Source: Hippasteria phrygiana
Lineage: Eukaryota > Echinodermata > Asteroidea > Valvatida > Goniasteridae
DNA length: 64,000 bases
Assembly: GCA_037893225.1 (NCBI GenBank)
Contig: JAZGUH010000331.1
Location: 2,604,001-2,668,000 of the forward strand
Direction of reading: 5' to 3'
In this document: one piece after another, positions 22,883-32,473 of the stretch
Layout: each line of letters starts with the position of its first letter
Position numbering within the stretch: position 1 is the first letter of the stretch
Position numbers and translations under genes: made by a program
Notes under the pieces: generated by a model
Told to the model about the DNA's origin: nothing
The model's input: only the letters and a program-made list of their open reading frames with translations
Database searches by the model: none

Positions 22883-22919
22883 AATTCAAGCGATGAATAC
22901 AAGATGGCGTCCTCCATGT

Positions 22920-23210
22920 AAAGACGTTTTGGAAGGTTTTTGAGCATTTGTCATTTTTAAAGACGTACGTACCTCACAGCCAGACGAATTCAGCATTTAG
23001 TAAGCCTTGTTATATACTGTAGAAATTGCTAACATGTCAGGAATACAATGATGTATATAAAACTAAGTGTTCAGCGATAAGAATTTGGGTAGATATTTGA
23101 AGTCGACCGGTTGTAAAACTCGTTGTGTAGGGCTGCCGTTGGAGTAGGGCTGTAAGTGTAAGTAATGGTGACAGTAAAAAGCCAGAAGTTAAAAAGGAAC
23201 TATTTACAGT
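22920..23210. repeat. Right arm of the large inverted duplication
   Basis: This is the reverse complement of the segments at 19826-19955 and 20515-20706. It lacks the 560-bp extra DNA of the left arm and so shows the uninterrupted form. Confidence 0.8.
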
Positions 23211-24106
23211 GAAATTTACTATAAACTGTGACATACGCCACAATTTTCTAATGCTTTTTTCTCTTAAAGGATGTGGTTACATGCAAATTACGACAAATTG
23301 TAAACTAATCATGTTTATTTTTTATTTTTTTCAATATTACTATTTTTTTCTTATTCATTTGTTTGAGAAAAAAATTGTTGAAACTGGTTAGGGTTGGATC
23401 AAGCTAGTTGATTCAAATCTTGGAAAATATGGAGTCAAATATTCAATGAGTACTTTAAGAAAACAAATTGATAAATTTATGAGGCACATTATCAACAACA
23501 TGCATCTCACATTAAAACATTGATGGCATGGTAAAATATAGATAAAATGATGCACACACATATTCCTAGTGTACCATTTCCAATGGACCCTTATCTTACA
23601 AGCACTTGGACATCTTTAATTTTTTACATCTTGCCCTCTAGGCTATGTGTTTTAATTTAGAAGTACAAGTTGGCTACTAGTCGGCTGGTTGGTCATGTTG
23701 GTACGCAAGAGTTTGCCTGCGTATCAGTTGCCAATGCTGTTTCGCACACACGTCTACCTCCTACATGTACATGTCAACTTGCATGTTTTGAGTGAAATTT
23801 AAACATGGAATTTCTAACTTTCAGCCCATATGACAGGCTGTGTTGACCTGGCCCTAAATAGTTGTATTGGTGAGCCTTCTGGTCAACTGGATCTACTTAC
23901 ACAATGTACATGTAAAGCAAGTTGCAACGTTGAAGACAGAAGAAGATAGCATCATCGTCAACAACAAAGCAGGTACACAAAAACAGATTCTTCCAATTAG
24001 GAGAGAACACATGGTTGATTATACATGTACATATATATGGTGGAGTCGGGCCTGGGAGGAGTCTGATCTCATTTAACAAACCAAAACCCAAGATTTTCAA
24101 TCGCGT
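23211..24106. other. AT-rich stretch, no gene recognised
   Basis: It contains only short chance reading frames. ACATGTACATGT words occur near 23764 and 23906, and a pyrimidine-rich tract near 23310-23350 could precede a splice acceptor, but no exon follows that I can defend. Confidence 0.4.
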
Positions 24107-24392
24107 ACGTTCGTTCAATTGTGGACCGTTTGTCTACGCCCTAAATCTTTTGTCCCGAGTCCAAGATTGCCGGTATTTACACACGCACACATGACATGTG
24201 TGTAAATACCGGCAATCGCAGACTCCCTATTGTCCCTTTTTTGTTTGTACAATAACTTTTTTCGGAAGGCCACTCCCATACGTTTTGAACACGAATTTTA
24301 AACATGGACGTTTGCTCAATCATGGACCCTTTGTCTATGCCCTAACCCTTTTGTCCCTACAATGTAGTCCACGATTGCCGGTATTTACATAA
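24107..24392. repeat. Duplicated module with a perfect 20-bp-arm hairpin
   Basis: 24107-24183 and 24309-24390 are diverged direct copies sharing CGTT.G.TCAAT, TTTGTCTA.GCCCTAA, TTTTGTCCC and GATTGCCGGTATTTACA. In the first copy GATTGCCGGTATTTACACAC (24165-24184) is followed after 13 nt by its exact reverse complement (24198-24217). The stretch 24245-24320 matches the minus strand of 21130-21200. Confidence 0.8.
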
Positions 24393-24489
24393 TCACATTA
24401 ATGGAACTTGCATTTGTACGTTAAGATGCATACAAGCTTTATTTTAAAGCTTCACTTTGGACATTGAATGTGTCAGTTGGAGTGTGTTT

Positions 24490-24781
24490 ATAACCCCTTG
24501 AGTACATTTTTTTACGGGAGACGTCGGGGTGCCGCGGCGGCTCTGGCAGCCAAGCGAAACGGCCACAATGTTTGTGCAGTCAAGCGTAACATATACACAA
24601 TAATCCAACAATGGATTGAAACTGCACAAACGGCGGCCAATGGCGTCATCCGGCCTGGTGGCACTGTTTATTCCAACAGTGGATTGAAACTGCACAAACA
24701 GAGGTCAATGGCGTCATCCGGCCTGGTAGTGGCACTGGTTTTTTTTGCGCCATGTGGCGTCAACCGTACGCAAGGGGTTAA
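24490..24781. mobile_element. piggyBac-like MITE
   Basis: ATAACCCCTTGAGTAC at 24490-24505 is mirrored by GTACGCAAGGGGTTAA at 24766-24781. The right side shows the TTAA-plus-CCC terminus expected of piggyBac-type elements; the left TTAA is altered to ATAA. Inside, a ~68-bp unit (ACAATGGATTGAAACTGCAC, GGCGTCATCCGGCCTGGT) is tandemly duplicated at 24604-24668 and 24672-24740. At 292 bp it is non-autonomous. Confidence 0.65.
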
Positions 24782-24995
24782 ATGGAATGGAATGGAATGA
24801 TGGCTCTATCCCAAAAAGAGACACAGTACAGTGTAGATTTAGTTGGAGACGGAAGAAAAAAGAATAGAAAAATCAAGACTTGGAAATTGGCTTTTCCAGC
24901 TGAACTTCAGGCGAGCAACAGTAATTTTGTCATTTTAACTCTGAAGTGGTTGCCCAGAAAATATGGAATTTAAATTCGGCTATTTAGCATATGAT
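24782..24995. other. Spacer with (GGAAT)n start, nothing recognised
   Basis: A short GGAATGGAATGGAATGATGG tract is followed by 63 codons of open frame ending at 24973. It lacks any recognisable domain or splice context. Confidence 0.35.
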
Positions 24996-25161
24996 GCACG
25001 ATATGGGGCAGAGGGAACCCCCCTCTTTTGCGTTGTCATTGTGTTCCTGGAATCTCCGGAATTCTTTTTAGGTATCTGGGTGGATGTGTTAAGTAACAAT
25101 AGTCTGGAAGTGTATAGGGTATACGGACAAAAGGGGTTACCCCTCTAGCCCCATATCGTGC
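24996..25161. repeat. Foldback element, GCACGATATGGGGC termini
   Basis: GCACGATATGGGGCAGAGG at 24996-25014 pairs with CCTCTAGCCCCATATCGTGC at 25142-25161. Pairing continues inward through the AACCCC/GGGGTTACC blocks. The 166-bp unit is MITE-like without coding sequence. Confidence 0.78.
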
Positions 25162-25266
25162 TGGGTATAATATTTAGACTAACAACCATGACAACTCTGT
25201 GACTCACAAAGTCTTTTTTTCTAACTGACATTGATCTCCATTATATAGATCAATGCTGTGAGCATA

Positions 25267-25417
25267 GACCTTATCGCAAAAAACGTCTGGTTATAGACGT
25301 CACAATGGTTACAAAGGATTGTGGGAAGGAAGAGCAAACAAAATTGCTCCTGTTTCCTTTCCACAATCCCTTGACCATTGTGACGTCTCAACCAGGTGGT
25401 ATTGCGATATGGTTTAT
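25267..25417. repeat. Foldback element with ~63-bp arms
   Basis: GACCTTATCGCA at the left edge pairs with TGCGATATGGTTT at the right edge. The arms share GACGTCACAATGGT (25296-25309 against 25374-25387) and GGATTGTGG.AAGGAA, leaving a loop of about 25 bp. The structure is a near-complete hairpin of 151 bp. Confidence 0.82.
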
Positions 25418-25681
25418 GGTGCTGTCACGAGAGATTCTTGTTTGAATAATTATAATTTGATAATCTGCCTATGAGGGGTACATACACTTTTTAATATGAC
25501 CTTAATTGTTAAAGCAAATATTTGGTAAATGGCCTGGGGTGTCCAAATTTACTGAAAGTTTAAAAAACATCATGTCCTAAGTGTTAACTTGATGTAGAAT
25601 GTTCATGTTTTTGACAGATATATGAATTTCAGTGAAGCAGTTTTATTTGTGAGACTATCTGGATAATTTCTTATTTTTTAG
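25418..25681 (+). other. Probable intron end upstream of the exon at 25682
   Basis: AT-rich DNA ends in a T-rich tract and AG at 25680-25681 (TTCTTATTTTTTAG), a good splice acceptor. An in-frame TAG overlaps the acceptor, so the coding frame that follows cannot extend further left without splicing. Confidence 0.5.
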
Positions 25682-26017
25682 GTTGGTACTCATGTTCAAG
25701 AACATCTCAGAGACCAGAAAGAGAGGGGTCACGAACGGACTCAACCGTACATTCTGTGCTTGGGCAGCCGTGCAGCCCCATCACAGTTTTTCGTCGTCAT
25801 AGACGGGCAACAGGTAATGCCATGCGCTGACGACTTCACACTAGCGGTGGACAAACTCTTCAAAGTCCATTATACATTCAACCTTCACTATGCCACACAG
25901 TTGTCGTCGTTTTTTTCATTTTTCGAAACCTATGTGTACGATATTGGTGTGTCAAACGCCAAGGTGCCAGTGCGGGTTAGGGAGCTGATGATGAGCATAT
26001 CTGCACTGTCAAAGTAA
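25682..26017 (+). CDS. Partial: terminal exon of an uncharacterised protein
   Basis: The frame opens directly behind a polypyrimidine-AG acceptor (25680-25681, phase 0) and runs 111 codons to TAA at 26015-26017. The peptide has alternating hydrophobic and polar blocks of globular type: QPYILCLGSRAAPSQFFVVI (residues 21-40), then DGQQ, a helix-like VDKLFKVHYTFNLHY, an aromatic stretch FFSFFETYVYDI, and a basic VPVRVREL near the end. This pattern resembles, from memory, the C-terminal region of a poorly characterised protein family expanded in fishes and marine invertebrates; I cannot name a function. No ATG-started upstream exon is identifiable, although a donor at 19608 exists on the same strand. 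It lies wholly inside the CACTA-like insertion, so it is either element-encoded or a captured gene fragment. A decayed pseudo-exon is possible, but the frame is intact. Confidence 0.45.
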   Translation, partial: VGTHVQEHLRDQKERGHERTQPYILCLGSRAAPSQFFVVIDGQQVMPCADDFTLAVDKLFKVHYTFNLHYATQLSSFFSFFETYVYDIGVSNAKVPVRVRELMMSISALSK

Positions 26018-26159
26018 GCAAGTTGCACACAAAATCAAGATGTCCGGTCCCATTTTTATTTTTTATTTTTTTAATGTTGACCTCTTCTTTATCTTGCAAA
26101 CTCATATATCTAGTGGTTCCGACGTCCGCTGTAGAGTGTTAAATGATCGCTGCTGGACA

Positions 26160-26345
26160 GCTGATTTTTCGAGTCAAATGAGGTCGGAAGTGAATTTTTC
26201 CAAGTCAAGTCACAAGTCTTAATTAAGTCCCTTGTTTTTTTTAAGTCCATCTAAAAAAAAATTCAAATTACAAAACAATAACGACTTGAGTTGGACTCGA
26301 GTCCGAGTCAGTCACTTAAGTCAGCAAGACTGCTAGTCTGTCAAG
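26160..26345. repeat. AAGTC/GACTT-rich foldback repeat, copy 1
   Basis: Repeated CAAGTC, GAGTC and AAGTC words on the left are answered by ACTTGAGT, GGACTCGAGTCCGAGTC and ACTTAAGTC on the right, with a T-rich/A-rich centre. This is a simple-sequence foldback of a kind that is widespread in animals. Confidence 0.65.
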
Positions 26346-28105
26346 TTCCAATACCAAGGGGAGCTAATATCAACTATCCATCCGAACTAAACTGTTTTAT
26401 TTGTTTCTACTATACCTCATACATAATCACAAACATTTCATGAAGTTACGCATACATTTTTTAGCAAAATGTTTTGCCCTGCTGCATATAGGCCTACTTC
26501 TAGGGCGATGTACGTGGGTGCCCACTATGTATCCCCGTGCGCTAGTTCCACGATTGCTTTGTAAAGCACATGCGTAGTAGACTATTGCAGTGGTAACCAT
26601 TGCGAATATGTATGAGTTTTAGTAAAATATAATAAATCAGGTGGTTCTTATTGTTTACATTAAATAATGTAAATTTGACAAAAGCAGGGTGTTGAGGTGA
26701 TTTTAATTGTTATTCTTAAACTGTGCAAATATATAAACACCAACCGAATCCAAATGGAGCTTATTTTAATAGACCTTATTACGTCATCTTGAAAATCAGA
26801 GCGAGGCAAATAATACAAACAAACATAGCGGTGTAAAAAGTGTGTGCGGTAAACAAGTGACTCTCGCAAAGTTACAGCAGATTGACAGTCTTATAAATAG
26901 ATGGATAGCTCAAATTCTCCGAAACATCAATCCGTAATGTAGGTAAGTCTCATTGTAATTTGAAGAAGGATTACAATATGAATTAGCCTAAAAACAGTAG
27001 CTGCACTGAACTTTCCATAGAAGGTAACGCTGCAGCACCGCTGCAAGGCTTTCTATTGTCACTTCTCCATCGTGACATTATCTGAGCTAAAATTGCATTT
27101 ATTTGAAACAAACTACTTACATTATATAAGGATATCCGTGAATTGTCATTCACACAGGACCCGACGTTTCCTAAAAATAAGAGGAACTGGAGCCCAATGC
27201 AAACATGAAAAATGACATGAAGACATTTAATTCTCAACCGTTCTGCACTGTACCCAGACTCATTTACATGCAAAAGAATATAGGCCCTCGAGACAGACGG
27301 TCGTCTCGAATGCCTGTATAGTTTTGTTCGTAAATGAGTCGGGGGTACCATGCACAATCGTTAAAAAAATGTCTGCACGGAGGAGCCATTTTCATGTTAG
27401 TATTGGGCTCCAGTTCCAATTATTTCCAGTTTCCTGTTGCGAGCCTTATAATGTAAGTAGTTTCTACCAATAAATGCAATTTCAACTTAGAAAACGACAC
27501 GGATGAATAAGCAAAAAAATAGAAAGTCTGACATTGACGGCGGTGCTGCAGCATTAACTACTGCAGGGAATCTTTCATTTGGCTACTGATTAAGGTTTTA
27601 TATTCCTGGATCCTTCTTCAACATGCAATGAGACATCGCCTATCCATCCATCTACAAGATTGTCAATCTGCTGGAACTTTGCGAGTTACTCGTTCACTGC
27701 ACACACTATTTCCAATGTTTATTTCCTCGCTTTCATTTTCAAGATGGCATGATACATGTAAAGGTCTATTGTTATTCTTAAACTGTGCAAATTGTCTCAA
27801 AGTAGAGTATTGAGATGGTTCTTGTTAACATTGAGCTGTGCAAAATGATACAAACTGAGAATCCAAGTGGTTCTTCATTTTTACATTGATTTATGTAAAT
27901 TGCAAAAGCAGGGAGTTTAGGTGGTTTTAATTGTTATTCTGTGCAAATTGTCTCAAAGAGAATTGAAATGGTTCTTGTTAACGCTAATCTGTGCAAAATG
28001 ATACAAACCGAGAATCCAAGTGGTTCTTCATTTTTACATTGAATTATGTAAATTGACAAAAGCAGGGAGTTTAGGTGGTTTTAATTGTTATTCTTGAACT
28101 GTGCA
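26163..28105. repeat. 2.1-kb tandem duplication, copy 1
   Basis: This region and 28296-30230 are nearly identical in order, with a 2,125-2,128-bp offset. Differences are single substitutions and small indels, for example GAAGAAGGATT at ~26963 against GAAGGATT at ~29090. Each copy holds an AAGTC repeat, a ~1-kb foldback element and 155-bp minisatellite units. Confidence 0.92.
26765..27770. mobile_element. ~1-kb foldback element with ~400-bp arms, copy 1
   Basis: The outer ends are AATAGACCT and AGGTCTATT. The left arm (26769 to ~27205) and right arm (~27380 to 27768) pair along their length through successive blocks: ATCTTGAAAAT, AGCGAGG, GTGTGTGCGGT, CTCGCAAAGTT, CAGCAGATTGACA, GATGGATAG, GCTGCAGCACCG, ATTGCATTTATT, AAACTACTTACATTATA and GGAACTGGAGCCCAAT. 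The loop is ~170 bp and contains GAGACAGACGGTCGTCTC, another small palindrome. Minisatellite units lie on both sides, so it inserted into that minisatellite. No protein frame looks real. Confidence 0.8.
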
Positions 28106-28110
28106 AACGG
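27780..28110. repeat. 155-bp minisatellite units, copy-1 side
   Basis: There are two-plus units with TTATTCTTAAACTGTGCAAA, TGTGCAAAATGATACAAAC, GAGAATCCAAGTGGTTCTTC and GCAGGGAGTTTAGGTGGTTT in fixed order. A partial unit also occurs left of the foldback element at ~26625-26745. Confidence 0.85.
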
Positions 28111-28295
28111 GTGTTAATTAGTATACAAAAACATGGTTTAAATTTGAGGGCTGATAAACTGTGTAGTTGATAGCTCCCATCAGTATTCTAATAAAAACTA
28201 GTTTCCGAGGTGATAAGCCCGGGAAACTTGTCTGTAGCATTGATGGTAACCAAGTCATGTTTTGACAAGTCAAGTCAAGTCGCAAGTCAGTTGTT
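28108..28295. other. Junction between the two 2.1-kb copies
   Basis: About 150 bp here (from GGGTGTTAATTAG to TGATGGTAACC) have no counterpart in the other copy. They are followed by the start of the second AAGTC-rich repeat, which extends from ~28258. Confidence 0.6.
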
Positions 28296-30230
28296 TTTTT
28301 CGAGTCAAATGAGGTCGCAAGTCAATTTTTCCAAGTCGAGTCACAAGTCTTAAATCACTTTTTTTTTTAAGTCCATCTGAACAATTTTTTTAAATTAAAA
28401 GAAAATAACGACTTGAGTCCGACTCGAGTCCGACTCAGTCACTTAAGTCAACAAGACTGCTAGTCTGTCAAGTTCTAATACCAAGGGGAGCTAATATCAA
28501 CTATCCATCCGAACTAAACTGTTTTATTGGTTTCTACTATACCTCATACATATTCACAAACATTTCATGAAGTTACGCATACATTTTTTCAGCAAAATTG
28601 TTTGCCCTGCTGCATATAGGCGTACTTCTAGGGCGATGTACGTGGGTGCCCACTATGTATCCCCGTGCGCTAGTTCCACGATTGCTTTGTAAAGCACATG
28701 CGTAGTAGACTATTGCAGTGGTAACCATTGCGAATATGTATGAGTTTTAGTAAAAGAGAATAATTCAGGTGGTTCTTATTGTTTACATTAAATAATGTAA
28801 ATTTGACAAAAGCAGGGTGTTGAGGTGATTTTAATTGTTATTCTTAAACTGTGCAAATATATAAACACCAACCGAATCCAAATGGAGCTTATTTTAATAG
28901 ACCTTATTACGTCATCTTGAAAATCAGAGCGAGGCAAATAATACAAACAAACATAGCGGTGTAAAAAGTGTGTGCGGTAAACAAGTGACTCTCGCAAAGT
29001 TACAGCAGATTGACAGTCTTATAAATAGATGGATAGCTCAAATTCTCCGAAACATCAATCCGTAATGTAGGTAAGTCTCATTGTAATTTGAAGGATTACA
29101 ATATGAATTAGCCTAAAAACAGTAGCTGCACTGAACTTTCCGTAGAAGGTAACGCTGCAGCACCGCTGCAAGGCTTTCTATTGTCACTTCTCCATCGTGA
29201 CATTATCTGAGCTAAAATTGCATATATTTGAAACAAACTACTTACATTATATAAGGATATCCGTGAATTGTCATTCACACAGGACCCGACGTTTCCTAAA
29301 AATAAGAGGAACTGGAGCCCAATGCAAACATGAAAAATGACATGAAGACATTTAATTCTCAACCGTTCTGCACTGTACCCAGACTCATTTACATGCAAAA
29401 GAATATAGGCCCTCGAGACAGACGGTCGTCTCGAATGCCTGTATAGTTTTGTTCGTAAATGAGTCGGGGGTACCATGCACAATCGTTAAAAAAATGTCTG
29501 CATGGAGGAGCCATTTTCATGTTAGTATTGGGCTCCAGTTCCAATTATTTCCAGTTTCCTGTTGCGAGCCTTATAATGTAAGTAGTTTCTACCAATAAAT
29601 GCAATTTCAACTTAGAAAACGACACGGATGAATAAGCAAAAAAATAGAAAGTCTGACATTGACGGCGGTGCTGCAGCATTAACTACTGCAGGGAATCTTT
29701 CATTTGGCTACTGATTAAGGTTTTATATTCCTGGATCCTTCTTCAACATGCAATGAGACATCGCCTATCCATCCATCTAAAAGATTGTCAATCTGCTGGA
29801 ACTTTGCGAGTTACTCGTTCACTGCACACACTATTTCCAATGTTTATTTCCTCGCTTTCATTTTCAAGATGGCATGATACATGTAAAGGTCTATTGTTAT
29901 TCTTAAACTGTGCAAATTGTCTCAAAGTAGAGTATTGAGATGGTTCTTGTTAACATTGAGCTGTGCAAAATGATACAAACTGAGAATCCAAGTGGTTCTT
30001 CATTTTTACATTGAATTATGTAAATTGCAAAAGCAGGGAGTTTAGGTGGTTTTAATTGTTATTCTGTGCAAATTGTCTCAGAGAATTGAGATGGTTCGTG
30101 TTAAGGTTAATCTGTGCAAAATGATACAAACTGAGAATCCAAGTGGTTCTTCATTTTTACATTGAATTATGTAAATTGACAAAAACAGAATTTAGGTGGT
30201 TTTTATTGTTATTCTTAAACTGTGCACAGT
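28296..30230. repeat. 2.1-kb tandem duplication, copy 2
   Basis: This second copy of 26163-28105 has the same internal order. Its right side merges into the longer 155-bp minisatellite. Confidence 0.92.
28893..29895. mobile_element. ~1-kb foldback element, copy 2
   Basis: It has the same structure as the element at 26765-27770, carried along by the tandem duplication rather than inserted independently, because both flanks are duplicated too. Confidence 0.8.
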
Positions 30231-31450
30231 TTCTCAAAGAATAGAATTGAAATGTTAACGTTGAGCTGTGCAAAATGACACAAACCGAGAATCCAAGTGG
30301 TTCTTCAATTTTACATTGAATAATGTAAATTAACAAAAACAGAATTTAGGTGGGTTTTATTGTTATTCATAAACTGTGAAAATTGTCTCAAAGAATAGAA
30401 TTGAAATAATTCTTGTTAACGTTGAGCTGTGCAAAATGATACAAACTGAGAATCCAAGTGGTTGTTACATTGAATAATGTAAATTGACAAAAGCAGGGTG
30501 CTTTAGGTGGTTTTAATTGTTATTCTGTGCAAATTGTCTCAGAGAATTGAGATGGTTCTTATTTACGTTAATCTGTGCAAAATGGTACAAACTGAGAATC
30601 CAAGTGGTTCTTCATTTTGACATTGAATTATGTAAATTGCAAAAGCAGGGAGTTTAGGTGGTTTTAATTGTTATTCTGTGCAAATTGTCTCGGAGAATTG
30701 AAATGGTTCTTGTTAACGGTAACCTGTGCAAAATGATACAAACTGAGAATCCAAGTGGTTCTTCATTTTTACATTGAATTATGTAAATTGACAAAAGCAG
30801 GGAGTTTATAATTAGGTGGTTTTAATTGTTATTCTTGAACTGTGTTCATAAATTTAGATTAAGTGGGGAATTGAGATGGTTCTTATTGCTAGTGTTGAGC
30901 TGTGCAGAATGAAAAATTGAAGAAACCAAGGTGTTCTGTGTGTACATTAAGTAACTTGACACAAAGGTGGAGTTTAGGTGGTTTTAATGTTTTTTCTTGA
31001 ACTGAACAAATGGATTCAGGTAGAGAATTGAGATGATTCTTGTTAACATTGAGCTGTGCAAACTGAGAATCCAAGTGGTTCGTATTATTTACATTAAGTA
31101 TGTAAAGTCACACAAAAGAGGACTTTAGGTGTTTTTAATTGTTATTCTTGAACTGTGTTCATACATTAAGTGGAGAATTGAGATGGTTCTTATTGCTCGT
31201 GTTGAGCTGTGCAGAATGAAAAATTGAAGAAACCAAGGTGTTCTGTGTGTACATTAAGTAACTTGACACAAAGGAGGAGTTTAGGTGGTTTTCATTGTTA
31301 TTCTTGAACTGAGCAAATTGTCTCAAGTAGAGAATTGGTTCTTGTTAACGTTGAGCTCTGCAAAATGACACAAACTGATTAATTTGACAAGCAGGGAGAG
31401 TAGGTGGTTTTAATTGTTTTTCTTGAACTGAACAAATTAATTCAAGAAAA
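29896..31450. repeat. 155-bp minisatellite, about ten diverged units
   Basis: The GAGAATCCAAGTGGTT landmark or its diverged form AACCAAGGTGTTCTG falls at about 29989, 30133, 30288, 30455, 30598, 30752, 30920, 31068 and 31236. Spacings range from 143 to 168 bp. Units become more divergent to the right, and units near 30840-31000 and 31140-31270 share a special variant (GTGTTGAGCTGTGCAGAATG), hinting at a two-unit higher-order pattern. Confidence 0.88.
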
Positions 31451-31704
31451 GAATTGAGTTTCTTCAATAGGAACTATAATACATAAGTAATTTGTATCAT
31501 TTTTATTATTTAAATTATTAATGCAATAATGGGATTTTAGTACTAGAAACTGAAATGTTTGTAATTTGAAACTGGTCAATTTAAAATGCAAAAATAAACA
31601 GAAAATCCTTCAAACAATATTCTGTCTTTATTTTACCATGTCTCTGCAGGCAATTTATAGACTGATTTATCCGGATAACCAATCAGTTTTTTTCCTGCAT
31701 TTTC
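31451..31704. other. AT-rich spacer before the subterminal repeats
   Basis: No repeat or exon is recognised. GATTTATCCGGATAACCAATCAG at ~31662 is partly palindromic (TTATCCGGATAA). Confidence 0.4.
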
Positions 31705-32340
31705 AGTGTTGGATCCCAACATTATCCAACGGGTAAAATGGCGATAAAATGGGAGTTCCATTATTTTCAAAGTGTTCGATCCCAACACTTCCCCAACACT
31801 ATCCAACTGGTAAAAGGGTGATAAAATGGCTGTTCCAACAGTTTCAAAGTGTTCGATCCCAACACTTTCCCCAACACTATCCAACTGGTAAAAGGGCGAT
31901 AACATGGTTGTTCCAACATTTGCAAAGTGTTCGATCCCAACACTATCCAACTGGTAAAAGGGTGATAAAATGGCTGTTCCAACATTTTCAAAGTGTTCGA
32001 TCCCAACACTTCCCCAACACTATCCAACTGGTAAAAGGGTGATAAAATGGCTGTTCCAACAGTTTCAAAGTGTTCGATCCCAACACTTTCCCCAACACTA
32101 TCCAACTGGTAAAAGGGCGATAACATGGTTGTTCCAACATTTGCAAAGTGTTCGATCCCAACACTATCCAACTGGTAAAAGGGTGATAAAATGGCTGTTC
32201 CAACATTTTCAAAGTGTTTGATCCCAACACTTCCCCAACACTATGCAACTGGTAAAAGGGTGATAAAATGGCTGTTCCAACATTTTGAACGTGTTCGATC
32301 CCAACACTTTTTCAACACTTTTTTAAGTGTTGCAAAGTGG
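31705..32340. repeat. Right subterminal minisatellite with CCAACACTT motifs
   Basis: Units of about 66-79 bp contain AACTGGTAAAAGGG, GATAAAATGGCTGTTCCAAC and AAAGTGTTCGATCCCAACAC. Landmarks at about 31726, 31805, 31883, 31949, 32026, 32105, 32171 and 32248 show alternating spacings of 78, 66 and 77 bp. A three-unit higher-order period of about 221 bp repeats twice. AAGTGTT and CCCAACACT, the motif in the terminal inverted repeats, appear in every unit. Confidence 0.92.
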
Positions 32341-32473
32341 CTCGACACCATTGTAACTCTTTAAAAGTGTTGGAATTTGTAACACTTTGAAAACTGTTGA
32401 ATCAACAAGTAAAGTGTGGTCACTGACCGAACTCATAGCAATTGTTAAGTGCAACATTTATCAAGTGGGAATT
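32341..32473. repeat. Right subterminal region with dispersed AGTGTT/AACACTTT motifs
   Basis: AAAAGTGTTGG, GTAACACTTTG, AAAGTGTGG and ATTAACACTTT occur between the minisatellite and the right terminus. They mirror the motif density of the left end. Confidence 0.7.

Noticed and set aside
24468..24800. 110-codon plus-strand frame
   Set aside because: It lies across the piggyBac-like MITE and its internal duplication.
26983..27357. 124-codon minus-strand frame, also at 29108-29482
   Set aside because: It spans an arm and the loop of the foldback element. Its conservation between copies reflects the 2.1-kb tandem duplication, not selection that can be seen.
31767..32248. Frames of 83-134 codons on both strands near the right end of the transposon
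   Set aside because: They are translations of the 66-79-bp subterminal minisatellite and repeat with it.
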